This document shows positions 12,775 to 26,300 of a stretch of 64,000 nucleotides of DNA, piece after piece. The notes beneath the pieces were generated by a model. It searched no databases and had not been told where the DNA came from. It worked only from the letters and a program-made list of their open reading frames with translations. The stretch is taken from contig CM034605.1 of NCBI GenBank assembly GCA_020091685.1, positions 7,983,019-8,047,018 on the forward strand. Reading direction: 5' to 3'. Every line of letters begins with the position of its first letter. The stretch's first letter is position 1. The DNA is from Lutjanus erythropterus. Taxonomy: Eukaryota; Chordata; Actinopteri; Lutjaniformes; Lutjanidae. The position numbers and the translations under genes were made by a program.

Positions 12775-14227
12775 GAATACACACACAGCCTTGCCCGCGG
12801 CCTCCTACAGTCAAAGATCAAAGCACTGACAGTAAAGGTAGACACACACAGGTAATATGCCAATGTCTGCTCAATCCTGCTAAGAGATGTATGTGAGCCA
12901 TTTCACCAGTCTTATCTAATGGCAAAGTTAAAGTGCCAAAACAGCTTTGTGTGTAAGGAGTGCTTTTTAATCTTCAGTTACAGTGTAACTGCGCCCCCGG
13001 GTCTGAGCCTAACAGAAAAATTAAAAATGCAAATGGAAAAGGGCTAAGAGAGGGAGGTGGGATGTGCTATGCACAGGACTGCCACTGTAGGGGGTGTGGC
13101 CTCATGGCTATGTAGTAGGTAATGACAGACCGAACACTGCTCAGTGTACCAGTAACAGATAGTAGTCTGAGTGAACCAACCATGTGCAGCTATTGTCAGA
13201 CTCTGTATCTGCAGAGAAACACTGAGAAATGCTCAGAAAATAAGAGAATCTGCCCGAGCCCTTTGACAGCCATTAGAAGCACATTTTTGAAAAAGTTTCT
13301 GTGTTGTAGCTAGCTGAGCTGATGCTAGCAGGTCAGAGTCTAACCATGTGTTCACATTATCAGTGACACAGTTACAAAACAGCTGAATGTCCAGGTACAT
13401 TGTCGCCGAGTGCTGAGAAAAGTTAAAGCCAACTCAACTTTAATTTGTTGCACGCCAGACCTGACACACAGCTGTGTTTCAGTGAAAATGACTTGATGAC
13501 GCTTTGTCTGAAGAGGCTCTCTGGTGTGTTTGCAGGCGAGTGTCAGTACATAGCCATAACCCTGCCGTTTATCTTTGGATCATTAATCAAGGGAAGGACT
13601 GGTCTGGTCTGGTGCTTCCACAGCTGTCAAAAGGGTCAAAATTGAGAAATACTATGATTGCGTAAAATCCTGTGAATGATGACTCTTAATCAGCATATAT
13701 TTCTAAATGAGTCATAGACACCCCCTCAAGAGCATGGGCTATAAAACTGTTAATTATATTTTTTATACATTATATATAAATTTCATGACATAGAGTGGAG
13801 TACCCCAACATTGGCTGTGGAAAGCTCAGGGCGATTTAAAACAGTGGATGGCATTTTGAGCCATTTTTGACCCTATGAAATGCTGATTCTTACAAATTAA
13901 GTGATAAATGTCTAGTTAACGCCAACATTGATGTGTATCATCATAACAGTAATATAATTAAGTTCACAGCTCAAGTTTAAGTTTACAGTACCTCTTTAAT
14001 CTCAGAGCGTCATTGAGATTAAGATGTCTTTTCCAAGAAAGATCTGAGACCAAGAAATATTCACAAACAGAACAGTGCAATTATACAATAAGCAAGAAAT
14101 TAATAAAAACAGTTGCAAGAATCACAAAAACATCAGAATATAAAGCTTTAAAATCTCATTGGGGAATGTAATTCACTAGTTGGATGGCAGTTTGCAGTTC
14201 ATTCTATTTTAAAAAAGTGCATAGTAC

Positions 14228-14463
14228 CTGAAAACAGTTCTGCCAACATTAGTGCGTACATGAGGGATATTCAAGGTTAAGTAGTTACTGTAAAGTATGC
14301 TGTTGTTGCAAGTTTTAAATGGGAGAAGAGATGTGAGGTAGTTTGGAGGCTTCAACAGTCGAGCTAAATGAATAATATGAGATGCTATTTCCTCTTCACT
14401 GCAAGGAAGGCCATACAAACATGTGACACATAGAGCAATGATGAGTATGAATAAGTTCATCAT
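14228..14463 (-). other. candidate first coding exon of a small secreted protein (unproven)
   Basis: On the minus strand an ATGATG start (A at -3) opens a frame starting MMNLFILIIALCVTC and then LYGLPCSEEE, which reads like a signal peptide followed by a mature start with a Cys. The frame continues to GRTVF and then meets a CAG|gtac donor at 14228/14227 (phase 2); without splicing it ends 19 nt further on. A TATA-like 'tttatacattata' (minus strand) lies about 75 bp upstream of the start. The length and layout resemble the first exon of a small helical cytokine. I find no second exon, I do not recognise the family, and the sequence just downstream (about 13990-14200) looks like a retroelement 3' end. 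It may be a chance frame. Confidence 0.2.
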
Positions 14464-15170
14464 AATGCTCTGTTATAATCAGGGTTTAACTGCTGAAGTG
14501 CTGATGGGCCAGCATAGCAATACAGAAATATAATGTATAAATAACTTTCCCCTAGTCATGCCTGCTCTTTATTGAGCACAATCCAATTAATTAGAGGAAG
14601 TAAAAGTTCTGTTATTGCGAAGCTGTAACTTTAAATATGAATCTTCACACTTGAGCTGTGAATTTTCACACAAACCTTGGCTCATTTTCACAAAGGGTTG
14701 TACGTCACTGCCATAAAATGTGCTGTAGAGGAGAGCACATTTATTTAGGAACAGCAGAATCATCAGAACTTCCCTGAATAATTGCTCATGCTTGTGGGAT
14801 TGTACTCATCTCTGTATCTCATGTCTTCCCTTTGTGGGATCTTTAGGTGAGCGTCCACGCTGACAAGCGTCCGCATTTCAGCTCCACTGAGCATGCAGGG
14901 ACGCCGTGTGAGTTTTCACGTCAGTCAATACGAGAGCGCCACTGCCCAACCTGTTTCTTTATCTTCACAGGGAGACACCCTACAATCTATCCAGTTTATC
15001 AGCGAATCCAAATTAAACAAATCTCACCACAGCTTGTGCCTGTCCTCTGGCGTTCCGTTCATTAATTAGACGTCTAAAAATATCAAACCCCTCCAAGACT
15101 TAATTAACCCATCGACTCCATTTGGTAGCTGGTGCATGCCTGTCTTTGGAGGGGAGATGAATGACTTTTA

Positions 15171-15172
<2 letters not shown>

Positions 15173-15229
<57 letters not shown>
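15173..15229. repeat. (TG)28 microsatellite
   Basis: Near-perfect TG run of about 57 bp, followed by a G-rich stretch. Confidence 0.95.
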
Positions 15230-15232
<3 letters not shown>

Positions 15233-15817
15233 GGGGGGAAGAGGGGGAGGCTGAGTTTGTGTTTGTGTCTGTCTGAGAGTGTATCTGTGTGTTCATGTGC
15301 TTATGTCTTCTTAATTTAATTCTTGTTGCTGAGGTGAACCTTTTTGTGCTCCTTTCTGTGGTAATTTGCCATTACCTTTTTTCATGATGAAACACCACAG
15401 CCTTGCAGTGAAATTTTGCTGCTGAGCTTTACAGACCTACAAGACACACTGTAATCCCCATCAATCATGCTAACGCCACAACATACTGTAGATGAAACAG
15501 TCAAGGCTGCTTTGACCCAGCATGCTCTGTGATTAACAAAGAGTGGGTTGTAATAAAGCCATAATTGATCAATTATTCATGCCGTTTTGATGTGATGTGA
15601 CATTTGTTAGAATAGTAATTGTGGGTGGGCGTGTATTGATGCCAGAGGTTAGTAGAATTAGTGTCATGGGGGAAGTCGTTTTAACAGGATGTAAATGAAC
15701 GGTTACCTTCAGTGCTGTTGATGAATTTTATGTCTCATAAAAGTGGCATGTCTGAAGAGAGAATTCCAGCCGCTTTTCAGCAACACTTTCTTTGAGGAGG
15801 TGTGCTTAACCCTGTCT

Positions 15818-16627
15818 TTACACTGTCATAACCGTGTCATGACAACTGTCTTGAACATGAATGAACGTTGTCATTAAGTGTCACCTGGTAAATCATTTTC
15901 AAAGCAACGTTGACATTGATGTCTTTGTCATGACAACACAACATACTTAAAGAAACTGTTTAGCTTTGTGTTTTAATATTACATTAATGTGGTTGGTTTA
16001 GACATTGGTTGTCATGAGCCCATTATAATTGCGTCATGAATATTTTCCTTGACCTCAAGTGAAGTGGTACATTTTGGACTTGTCATAAAGATGTTTTACA
16101 GGGCGTTTTTCTTGCTGGGTTTGGCTCCTGGCACCCCAGGGCTTAGTCAGCCAATTCAGCAGTTAGCTCCGCAGCTAAACAAGCTAACAAGCTAACACCA
16201 GCTACATATGCATACAGCAGTTAGCCTACTTTAGCAACAAATAAGCAAGCTAACTGCTATCTGTCCATCATATATGATGAGTCCAAAATGTACTACTTTA
16301 TTTTAAGGTCAAGGAAAATATTCATTACACACTTATAATGGTCTCATAACAATCAGTGTCAAAAACAACCACATTTTACAGTATATAATGTAATATCATA
16401 ATATAATGCTAAACAAGTCTGATAATGTGAAGTTGTCATATTAAAGACATTTTTGTCTTGTTATTGTCAAGAAAAGGCATTTGCCTGATTAATTTCAAGC
16501 TGTCATAACAAAGGCATCTCAAACAGTTTTAACTTTGCATTAAAAATGGCGTAATTGAACAAACGACACTTAATGACAGACAACAATCATAAACGTTCAA
16601 AGGCTGTTCACAAGACATAAAGTGTTA
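15818..16627. mobile_element. fold-back (long inverted repeat) element, copy 1
   Basis: The left half (about 15818-16105) and right half (about 16270-16627) are imperfect reverse complements. For example, 'gaatattttccttgacctca' near 16040-16060 pairs with the 'aggtcaaggaaaatattc' block near 16305-16325, and 'gtcattaagtgtcac' near 15875 pairs with the 'gacacttaatgac' block near 16565. The roughly 165-bp centre (16106-16269) is unrelated and rich in GCTAACA/GCTAGC-like words. No coding capacity. A second copy lies at about 32850-33390 and a fragment at 49463-49600. The ends are approximate. Confidence 0.75.
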
Positions 16628-18387
16628 CCCCTAACTTCATTCATATAAAACTAGTGATCTTATTTTCAACAGTGCATTGTTGGAAAGGATTGTTTCTGTT
16701 TTCATTTCCAATGTGAATAATAATAACATTTCAATTGTTATTTTCCAATGGCTGACATTTGCATCAGAAAATGATTAGAGTCATGTGTCTGACGCATTAG
16801 TGACATTTTGGTGCAGCCTATCTCCTCCTGACATTTGCCACAGCCAGTCAGCTGCCACCCAGTTTATTGTGAACCTGCGAGTTAGTCACTGATTGGCAGA
16901 GGAGGGAAGTAAAAAAAACACACACACACACACATTATCAGTGTAATCTCACATTTATACAGTATTTAATCATTAATGAAGGTTAGAATGCTATTTTAAA
17001 GTCCTTCATCAGTGCAGCTCTGGTCCTGTAAAGTCAAAGAAATATGGACCCAAGTCAGATTTAACTTAATGAAATCTAGAGCCGGGTGGATTGGCGCTGC
17101 GCCGAGGCTGATCCGGCTGCCAAGATGTAAAAGTGACGGATGGATACAGCATCAGAGAAGCCTTCAACTTCCACACAGAATTTAATGATTACTGACAATG
17201 TCATATTTTATGAGTGCAAATCATTGACCATGGAAATGCGTGTCCAGCGAAAGGCTCCGACCATCCCACACAGTCAGCAGAGTGCAACAAGGTAAATCTA
17301 AAAAGGAAAATAGAAAACAGAGACTGAGAGACTTGTGCTTCTTAAAGGTGTCTGCATCTCTGTTGTGTGTTGTGTTGCATCATCCATGTTTGTTTAAAGG
17401 GGAGGCTAAGACCCTGACTCAGCTGCTACTGTTGTTATCACAGTATTGTGAATTGAACTCTGTTGTACTGTTTAACTAAAGCGAGAAGTGTGTGAGTCAC
17501 AGAGAGAAATAGAAAGAGTGGTATCATGTGTAATGAGCTTGGGAACAATCATCATCAGTTCATTGTGTGAGTGGGTGAAGTTAGCCCAGCAGATTTTAAT
17601 AAGCTACACCACCATCTCCAATACAGAAACCTATTAGGATCATATAATAACGTTTCTACATGTTGTATAATGGCATGTACCATAATGGAGTCACATTTTT
17701 CTTTCACACCAAGACCACAGTTCGGAAAATAATTTTGCTCCACATGAGCTCTGTTCACAAATGTTCTGATATAACTATTATATCAGTAATATGCTCTGTT
17801 TGAAATGGATTCCAATGACAAACATGCCCATCTGAGCGAAGCGTGCGAGAATGTTAAAGTGCGTTAACCTCGACTTAGTCCTGCCAGAGCACCTGCATGC
17901 AAGATGCACTGTTTGTATTCCTGCTCACGCCACACTCAGCATTTAGGACTGCTGTGATGCCGCTCATTCGGTGTGAAATATGCACTCTATATGTAGTAAA
18001 GACAGGCGGTGAGCGCAAGTGGGCATCCTTTTCTCACTCTGAATGGGATAATGGTGATGCTGACGTCTGGATACTCAATTACCTGGTTTAACGAGTGGAA
18101 GAAAATTGCTACATGTAAACTGCCTGGCTTGTTTTGATGGCAGGTTTCCATGTGCGATAGCTACGACAGGGTGAGCAAAGATAGCTCCCTTTCTCTATTT
18201 TTCCAAGGTTTCTCTTTTGTGCCAATAATTATGATGAACAGGCCAGCCAAATTTCTAACGGTGTTTCTGTCACAGTTTACAGCAGTTTGTAACCTGGCCA
18301 AACTAGAGAAAAGCCGAAATACTGAGCAGCTGTGGAAGCTGTGAGAAGGTTTTAATGTGTGTTGACTCATTATGAAAATGGTCTTGT

Positions 18388-18450
18388 GTAACTCAATGGA
18401 TGGAACTAACTATGCCAGAGGTAGGGGGTTCAATTCAAGTGTCTATCAAA
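18388..18450 (+). repeat. tRNA-like relic (SINE or tRNA pseudogene)
   Basis: A degenerate A box (taactcaatgga) is followed about 35 bp later by a degenerate B box (ggttcaattca), in tRNA-like spacing. The acceptor stem does not pair convincingly and no coherent cloverleaf forms. This is best read as a decayed tRNA-derived repeat, not a working tRNA gene. Confidence 0.35.
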
Positions 18451-19728
18451 TGGCACATTACTTCAACACTGGAAAATGTTACAACAGTGCTTTTTATGGT
18501 TTTAATGCTCCACCATTGCTTCATTTAGATTTATATGGTCTTCTATGAGTTAAGAAAATCTCAGCCCTTTTATTATGCATTCAAGATTACATAGTTGTTG
18601 CCATGCAGAGGTGGGAATATAATGCAAGTCACAAGATGTACCGTTCTGACCTTTTACCTATTGTCACATCAGATACATGCAACATGTAAGATCTTGCAAA
18701 GGAGTCATCTGTGATTCATAACAACGTCTGTTGGAAAATTTATGAGCAAGACCGGCTTTTTATAACTTCAGTAATGTGCTTGATGTATATTGTGCCTGAG
18801 ATGTGGTGGACCTGAGAAACCTCAGTGACCTTCAGATTAGGGTGCTTCATGTTTTGTGTCAGGAGTGTCTGATGCGCTGATAAAATGGACCTTGAGAGTC
18901 TCCGGTCTCATGATGATAATGAGCAGAGAAACACATTGTTGCTCATATTATCTGGTGTCATGATGATATGTGATTCTGTAACATGTCAGAAATACTGTGT
19001 AAAACTGAGTGAAGGTAATGTTTCTTTAATCTTTTGGTATGAACTGTGCCCGCGTCTTCACACTACGCCAAGCTCCTCTCTGTAAACTTGTGCTGTATAT
19101 TGAAATTAGAACAACTGAGGCTCCTCAGGTTCAGTCTTTTTTTCATCAAAGTGAAGACTGACTAGAAGTAATAAATATATCCAGGGAAAATCCCTCTGAA
19201 ACACAAAGCTGATATTTATTTTGAACAATAGAATAAAAAGCATAATGTGAAAGGTGTCATGTGTAATGACAAACTCAGAGACGTATCATCTAATGCTGCA
19301 GTTCATCTCAGCTCTATTGTGCTTTTTAGCATCATTTAGCTCTGTTTTTTTCTCAGCACTCTCATACCACAGTTTTTCGGCCACAGCAGGCAGCTGTTTT
19401 ATTGATCAGCACCAGATTGCAGACTGGCAAAGTTAGTGACTAGGTTGTGAAAGTAGAGCATTTAGCAGCTAGACAGCCAGATATTTCCCTCCTGAGTTGG
19501 TGGAGACCAAATCAAAGTTAAAAGGGGTGTAAATATTGGCTTTACATTTATCAGGCAGCCGGAAACACTACAACTTCAGATGCTGCTTTGTGGCTGCTGA
19601 ATGTATAAACAGGCAACTGTTTGCTGTCACAACTTTGTAAAGGGATAATATGACAGTATTGTGGTTTACAGCTTCTTGCCAGAAAATCTGTTATTGTATT
19701 GACAGTTTACCCTCCCCATGTCACCCAG

Positions 19729-19943
19729 GTGCCCCAGGATGACTGGGGGGGTTATCCTGGTGATGGGAAGGATGACGAGATCCCTTGTCGTCGGATGCGG
19801 AGCAGCAGTTACGTTAAAGCCATGGGGGACGAGGAGAGTGGAGAGTCGGACTCCAGCCCCAAGACATCGCCTCAGAAGTCAGTGCGGCCTGACGCCCTGG
19901 TCAAGGCTATCATCAGACCCAGGGACCTGCTGGACTCCCAGAG
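19729..19943 (+). CDS. dlgap2: DLGAP2 exon with first guanylate-kinase-binding repeat
   Basis: The acceptor is tcacccag|GTG (phase 0) and the donor CCCAGAG|gtacaa (phase 2). It continues the previous exon without a break: HYLQ|VPQDDWGGYPGDGKDDE, matching DLGAP2/3 VPQDEWGGYPTGGKDEE. Residues 380-391 (RRMRSSSYVKAM) form a SAPAP 14-residue repeat. In the family, Ser phosphorylation in this motif promotes binding to the PSD-95 guanylate-kinase domain. GDEESGESDSSPKTSPQKS follows. Its 3' end (VRPDALVKAIIRPRDLLDSQ) corresponds to the human ALRPEPLLKP... segment and is more divergent. Confidence 0.95.
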
Positions 19944-20093
19944 GTACAACATACGCAGTCTTCTTTTGTTGCTTCTTTTGTTCTCTTCGTTTTTTCTCAC
20001 ATGTGCCTGTTTATGTATTCACTTCACCTCTAGAGTAGATTTAGTCAGTCCATCTTAACATTCTCAGTCTTATTTTGGGTCTTGAAATCTTGA

Positions 20094-20362
20094 AGCTACT
20101 ACAAGGAACTTTAAAATGCGGACAAAAGCGGCAGTGTTTCTGCCACTATAACACAAAATCTAAAAATAAAAACTCCTCCTGCTTCTTTTTAACTGGCTAA
20201 CACACTACTCACTGTAACTTTGGCTGGGAATATATAAACACAGACTTGTTTCTTCTGATTTTCATTTGAAGGTCTGGTTAAATTATGCAGGTCACATAGA
20301 GGCATCAGTAATAAATTCAGACTGTTTCATGACAAGCTAAAACTCCTTGTAGTAGCGTTAAA
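20094..20362. mobile_element. MITE with 'gctactacaagg' terminal inverted repeats, copy 1
   Basis: The left end gctactacaaggaactttaa pairs with the right end near 20340-20362 (the cttgtagtagcg block). Internal sequence (tgcttctttttaactggcta) matches the reverse complement of the copy at 32484-32840, so this is one family in opposite orientations. Non-coding. Superfamily not determined. Confidence 0.7.
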
Positions 20363-23300
20363 GTAACGATGTGTAATGCTGCAATCCATAGCAAATTGCA
20401 AGTTGATCACTCCAAGTTGGTTTTCCCAACTTTTAATTTAAATGCTTCCCTTCTTCATCTGCTCGGGAAGACATGGACGCCTGCAGCATATTGATGTCTG
20501 TATGGCAGATCTCTGAACTTCACAGGCATCTACAGCAGCTGATTTATCAGAGTAGCTCACTTTAAAAGAGACATGAGGAGTAGGCTAGGCCCCCAGCATG
20601 ATTTCTATCCAGCACAAACTAGCTGAATGGAAGTAGAAATGGCATCTACAAAGTTGTTAGAGCTCATTTCATAACACGAACACTACTAAACACTACAAAA
20701 TGGATGAAAAGATCAATCTGATTTCCGTTCACTGTGTGTGCTGCCATCCTGATGTCACGTCAGGTGTGTTTATGTCGGCAAACTAAAGCAAGACGGATCG
20801 GAGTTTCCGACTTGGAATATCAATAATGACCGTTTCATTGCACTTGTATGTGCATAATACTTCTGAGTATTAAATATGAAGGACTGCAGCATTACATACT
20901 TTTTTGATTATATTATCTGTCAGGGTTTTTTTGTTTTTTTTTTTTGTTTGTGTGTGCAGTCTATGCATTGGTTTATGGCCACAGATCTCAGTGATCCTAA
21001 GGGTGGAATTTACCTGGAATCCAACTTGGGGACACTAAGATTTTTAATACTACCACTTGGGGTGCCAAATAGCGGCTTTAAGTAAACTAATCTCCCAGTG
21101 GGTTGAGATAACTCTGTTGGTTTCTCATGTAATGTAATTCTAGAGAAGTCGAGAAATGTCACATATTAAAATAATGTGAAAAATCATTATAAAAATCCTG
21201 AAACAATATGATTTGGTGGAATTGAATTATCTCTGTGCACCAGGACATTTCGTATTATTTTTCAAGACATGCTTCTGTCTGTGCCTATTTTGAGAGTACA
21301 CCTTTTCTCAGCTTCCTATCTATTTATGTTTTGAGCAACATCGTACTTGTTATTTATTTGCTGTATTACATTCCCTCTCGCAGTGTTGACAGTTTTCTTA
21401 TGGTGTTGCCCCACCACTACATCAGTGTCAAGCACTTGATATCTGAACCCTGTACTCATTAGAATGCCTTTATGGGTATTCATATCACTGTCTTCGACTG
21501 TAAGAAAGTGTTCGTTACGTTCTTCTGGGATGCGTCCCACTAAATGGTGAGGAAATAGAGGGCTTTTGTTTTGGTAAGTCAGCGACGGAAGAAAATGCTC
21601 GTAAGAGGATTACAAGATGAGACAAGCTGAAGACAATGTCACAGAAAAATAAACACAAGAAACTATGTTATGGAGAGATACAAGGAGTGTTACAGCATTA
21701 ACACATCCATTAGATTAGGGTGAAACAAGATTATAGAGTTCTTGCCCCAAAAAAGAGTAATAGAATAAAGAGTAGCCTCATCTGTATGTTATAACTGAGA
21801 GACCTTTTATAACACCCCCCCCCAAGGTATTTGCTGGGGTTATCATTAACATAAATATTAAGATTATCTACCTTTCTCCATATTTATTTGTGCAAAGCCA
21901 ATTATAGTAGAGTATGATGCAGTGATTATAGACTGCAAAGGTCACGCTAAAGCTGTTTAGGTCAGAACTGAATTCCCTTTTCTATCTTGCTGCTTTGTTG
22001 TATATTGAATGTCCTGGTAATTGTCTGTTTTATCTTTATACTCTGTTTTTGCCTCATCTTCGGTTGCACCTCTCGTCCTATCTCCATCTTTATTTTGTTC
22101 ATTTTGAGCATGACACATGGCACTGGACAGACACGATTCATAAACAAAAAACATGGATGCCATCACCTGTCATTTGCTGTTTTAAATATTTCAAATATTT
22201 ATTTATATTTTAAATATTATTCCAATAGTTTTTGGATGTTCATTTTTCAATAATGAATCCTCAAGTGAAACTATTCAAATGTTACTTATCACCTTATTTC
22301 ACTCCCCATTGTGATTTTAAAGTTGTATTGTTATAGTGCTTCAGATGACGAAGTATCACATTGTGCGTGGCAGATTCATCTTTTCCAGAGATATGTTTTG
22401 TAAAAGGTGGCACTGCGAGAAAGCAAATTCACTGTTGTTCCCCCTTCAAAGGGGCCTGTTCCTCTTTGTTCGTGGCAGAATGTGAAAACAGTAATTACGG
22501 CCGAAATTCTCAAGTCTCCTTTAATAATATGACAATTTTAAAAAATATCCTAGGCCTGCTCTTTCAAAACACAATCTTTATCTGCCTTTGCTGTGCTTCG
22601 TGAGCAGTGCATATTAAGGTGCACTTACCCATCAAGGTTTGAGTTCAGTGTGAAAGTCCCAATCAAAGGCCTCCAGCAGCACTTCTGGTAATTTTGTCAA
22701 CTGCGGTGCAGTTTGACGTAAGGCTTGGCCTAAGAGGAACATGCTTCATTTATTACCAATTAAATCTCCTGTTTTCTGTACCATCACTTAAAATCAGTGT
22801 GCTTCATGCGTTTGGATACTTGTCAGGTAATGAATGAAAATAGTCTGGTGCTCCCACAAATCTTCATCAAAGACTCAAACTGATGTCACTGTGTGGATTA
22901 AGTGGGGTTTAAACAACCGTGTTAGGTCTGGACACGGCCCTCCAGCCCACAAAGTTAGGTTATTTTTTCTTTTTTTTTCTAGTTTTTTCATACCAATTTA
23001 AAAACCTCTTCATCTACAATTGAAATGAAAACACAGTTCAGCACTTGACTTAAGCCAGTAATGCTCTGCAACCACATTTTCACCTGGAAAATTAAAGACC
23101 AATTTGAAGTGACAGAAGAGTTGATGCATTTGTGTCCAATATGCGGCTAACTAAAAAAAGATTGAAACTGCTGATTGTTTTTTTATGTAGCATGACATTG
23201 ATATGTAAGAAATGGAAATAAAGTACATTTTGAGAAATACTGCGCTTTCTTGTAGTTACTTGAAAGATGCAGTGGTCTTCCTATGGATACCAGTGGTGGC

Positions 23301-26300
23301 CCCAAGCCACTTTGAGAGTGACACCCCTGCTTTATACAGAATGTAGAATATATACATAAATACACACACATTTTTTTTTAAATGATTCGTCAAAAGTGGC
23401 TAAGATTTGTGACAAATATATGTAATGGGGGCAGAATATTTTGCAGTTTAACAATGAATCTGGTCTAAAATGATATCAGGGCACTGAAATACTAAACTTT
23501 CACCGGTATTTTTAATAATTGTAATAGATTTTAAAAATACGCATAGAGCAAAATATATGTATATATTAAACATGAATTAATGAATTTAATGAATGAGTGT
23601 ATGCATTAATAAAAAAGACAAAATAAGCATAAAATGCTGCCTATAAAGCAAACAAATAAAAACAATCAGCATTATGTTCTATTTTTGCACATATGACACA
23701 TGGTCTAAGAAAACAAAATCCTTTCTCTCCTGTCAGTGTGATGATAGAAGAAAAATTTGGCGTAGACAACTCAAGACATCCTGACATCACCTGCTTGGAC
23801 AAGTGACAGCTGAAAGGCTGGTACAAGCATTAGTCCATCAGCATCACATAATGAATTATCTCTCGATTAAATCTGATTAAATGTTATGTTAATATTGGGT
23901 CTACAGATAAAGAAAGAGAGGGAGAAAGAAAGAAATCCATAGGATTGTGAAAATTGTGACAATATAATGACAGAGGAGGCAATTATAGGTACTACAGGCT
24001 GATAATTGTTCTAATAAAGACAACAATCGTACAGCTGTTGTGTGTTGTCCATTGGAGCACTGTGAGTATTTCCGACTTCTTTTCTCTTGCAGTGTGTTTT
24101 ACTCAGGGAGGTTTGCTGGACTGTGTAGAAATCCTCCACAGGGCTGCTGCAACTTCTGCATAAATCACACTATGTGTTTTTTCTGCTTCTGGTCTGCACG
24201 AGCCCAAAGGCAAATAATCTGACATAAATTGTCGACATTATGCAAAGACGACCTTGTGTCTGACCTCAGTGTAGAGTGCGGCCTGTGACAGACACATAGC
24301 TACAGTATGTGTAATGTCAAACAGTCACAGTAAGAGACAGTGATACTGACTAACAGTGATGATTCCCTCACTCTTATTGTCATATCCTCCTCTCTCTCTC
24401 TTCACGCAGCCGACCCCGTACTCATTGCCATTCAGCAGAGGTTTTTAAATTGCTACTCTCTCGTACAGAACAGCCTTTTTCCTGGAAGCTCAGAAACTGC
24501 AGCGGACGACACCCACAGAATCTGCTAATACGCATCGCCACTGTTAAGCTGACCCTGATGAAAACATGCGCACGCATACACACTAACAGAATCACTAAGT
24601 ATTTCTGGCAGTGTTCATGACGTCTTTCTGCAGGATGACAGGAGCAGGAGGAAGGGCAGCGCAGACATTCATCTTTTACAGTCATGGGCCACATGTAGTG
24701 CCTGTTCACGCTTATATAATAAGCCAGATATTCATCCCAGAGGATATATAATGACGAATCGAATGTTATTGACTGCGATCAGGCGGGATCATAATGATAT
24801 CCGTCATAGACGATGCAGTTGTTTGGCCTTTTTAACAGCTCTTTCAGAGTATGAAGTAATGTATGAGGCAGCCACAGTGAGGTATGCTCCCCTTTCCCAC
24901 ATCTTGCAAAGCTTCCCCTGACTATCCATTTTGAATAGCTGTAAACAGTGAATGATTTATGAGGATGCAACAGCAGGAAGGGCTATCAGTTGCAGTTATT
25001 GTACTCCAAGGCCCCTCTGAATAATGGTTCTCTCTGTGGTTAGACCGAGAGTCTGCTGGGCCCTGCTGAAAGGAAGATATTGACCTGCATGGATCAGACT
25101 GTGTGGCCTGTCTCTGAGTCCATTGACTGCAGCAGCAGCAGCTTTGTTGATATTTAGGGTGTCATTACTGAAGAGTTCTGATGCTCCCCTGAATCCACTC
25201 TAAGAATGTCACGATTGTGATATCTTTTCACTTGGATTGCATCCTCAGAAATATCACCTTTTTACTAATCCCAACGATGTGAGACTGGTTTAGTGCAGTC
25301 CTAGATCAGTCAATCAGTTTGGTCGATATGATGGCCAATATTACCTTCACACAGATATTGGTATATGTGTTGGTCAGTGAATAACAAGAAATTGCAGTAC
25401 AGAAATAGAAGGGTAAAAAAAATGTGTGAGGTAATTTACAAAACAGTGTCTCCATTTCATATCGGCCACTGACAAGTTAATTTTTCAGCTCTAAAATGTC
25501 CCACTCAGCAAATATTGGTCACAACTCTTAGAAAAGGCTAATTTAAGAGATAAAGTGAGATTAGATCACATGTTATTGATCTCAGGAGGAAAATTTTGCA
25601 TTACAGTAACATAAGAAGGACACCAGTGAAGATGAGAGGAACAGGATACAGATGTGTGTAAAATATTCTCTGAATCTTTTAGTGATATCATAGATTGTAG
25701 TTGTCAGATGTAAAGAAATGTTCTTTAACAGTGGACTGTTTGCCCACACTGTTTTTCAAAAATGTTGAACATCGGCCCATCCTTGCTCATGGACATCTGA
25801 GTCTTTGGAGGATGGCCTTTTTATACCCAATCAGGATATTATCACCTCTTATTACTTAACCAGTTTACCTATATAATGTTTTTTGTTGCCCCAGTCCTAA
25901 CTTTGACTTTGCCTGGTGCAGGCATCAAAGTATACTTACAAAAAGACAATACAGTTTTAATATTAAATATATTTTCTTGGTACTGTATTCAATTAAATAT
26001 AGGTTGTACAGGATTTGCAAATAATTTCATTCTGTTTTTATTTATGATTTATTCAATGTCTTTTTTTGGAATCAGATGCAAAGCCAATAGTGCAGTTTTC
26101 TGATAATCCAGATCATACTTGACACACTGTATTTTCAATTAATATTCATGGTTGTTTTTTACAAACAAAGAAAAAAAAATCAAAAATGCAGTATGAATTG
26201 GGCTGCAGTTTAGCTGAAAACATGGGCCGCTTCAAAGTGCAGCAAGAGGTGATTGTCAAAATTGTGAACTTCTATTCCGATAAATCAGCTTACACCAAGG

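Larger units (their letters stand above)
4718..19728. other. dlgap2 intron, 15.0 kb
   Basis: No dlgap2 exon is seen here. The intron holds CA/TG microsatellites (5793-5818, 8071-8088, 10125-10140, 11499-11592, 12751-12774, 15173-15229, 16919-16934), a 13-bp perfect hairpin at 5958-5990, a repeat relic near 8640-8963, a fold-back element at 15818-16627, and a tRNA-like relic at 18388-18450. A minus-strand open frame with a signal-peptide-like start lies at 14228-14463. The remainder shows no supportable gene. Confidence 0.7.

Noticed and set aside
18388-18450. Working tRNA gene
   Set aside because: The A and B boxes are degenerate and no acceptor stem or cloverleaf forms; kept only as a relic.
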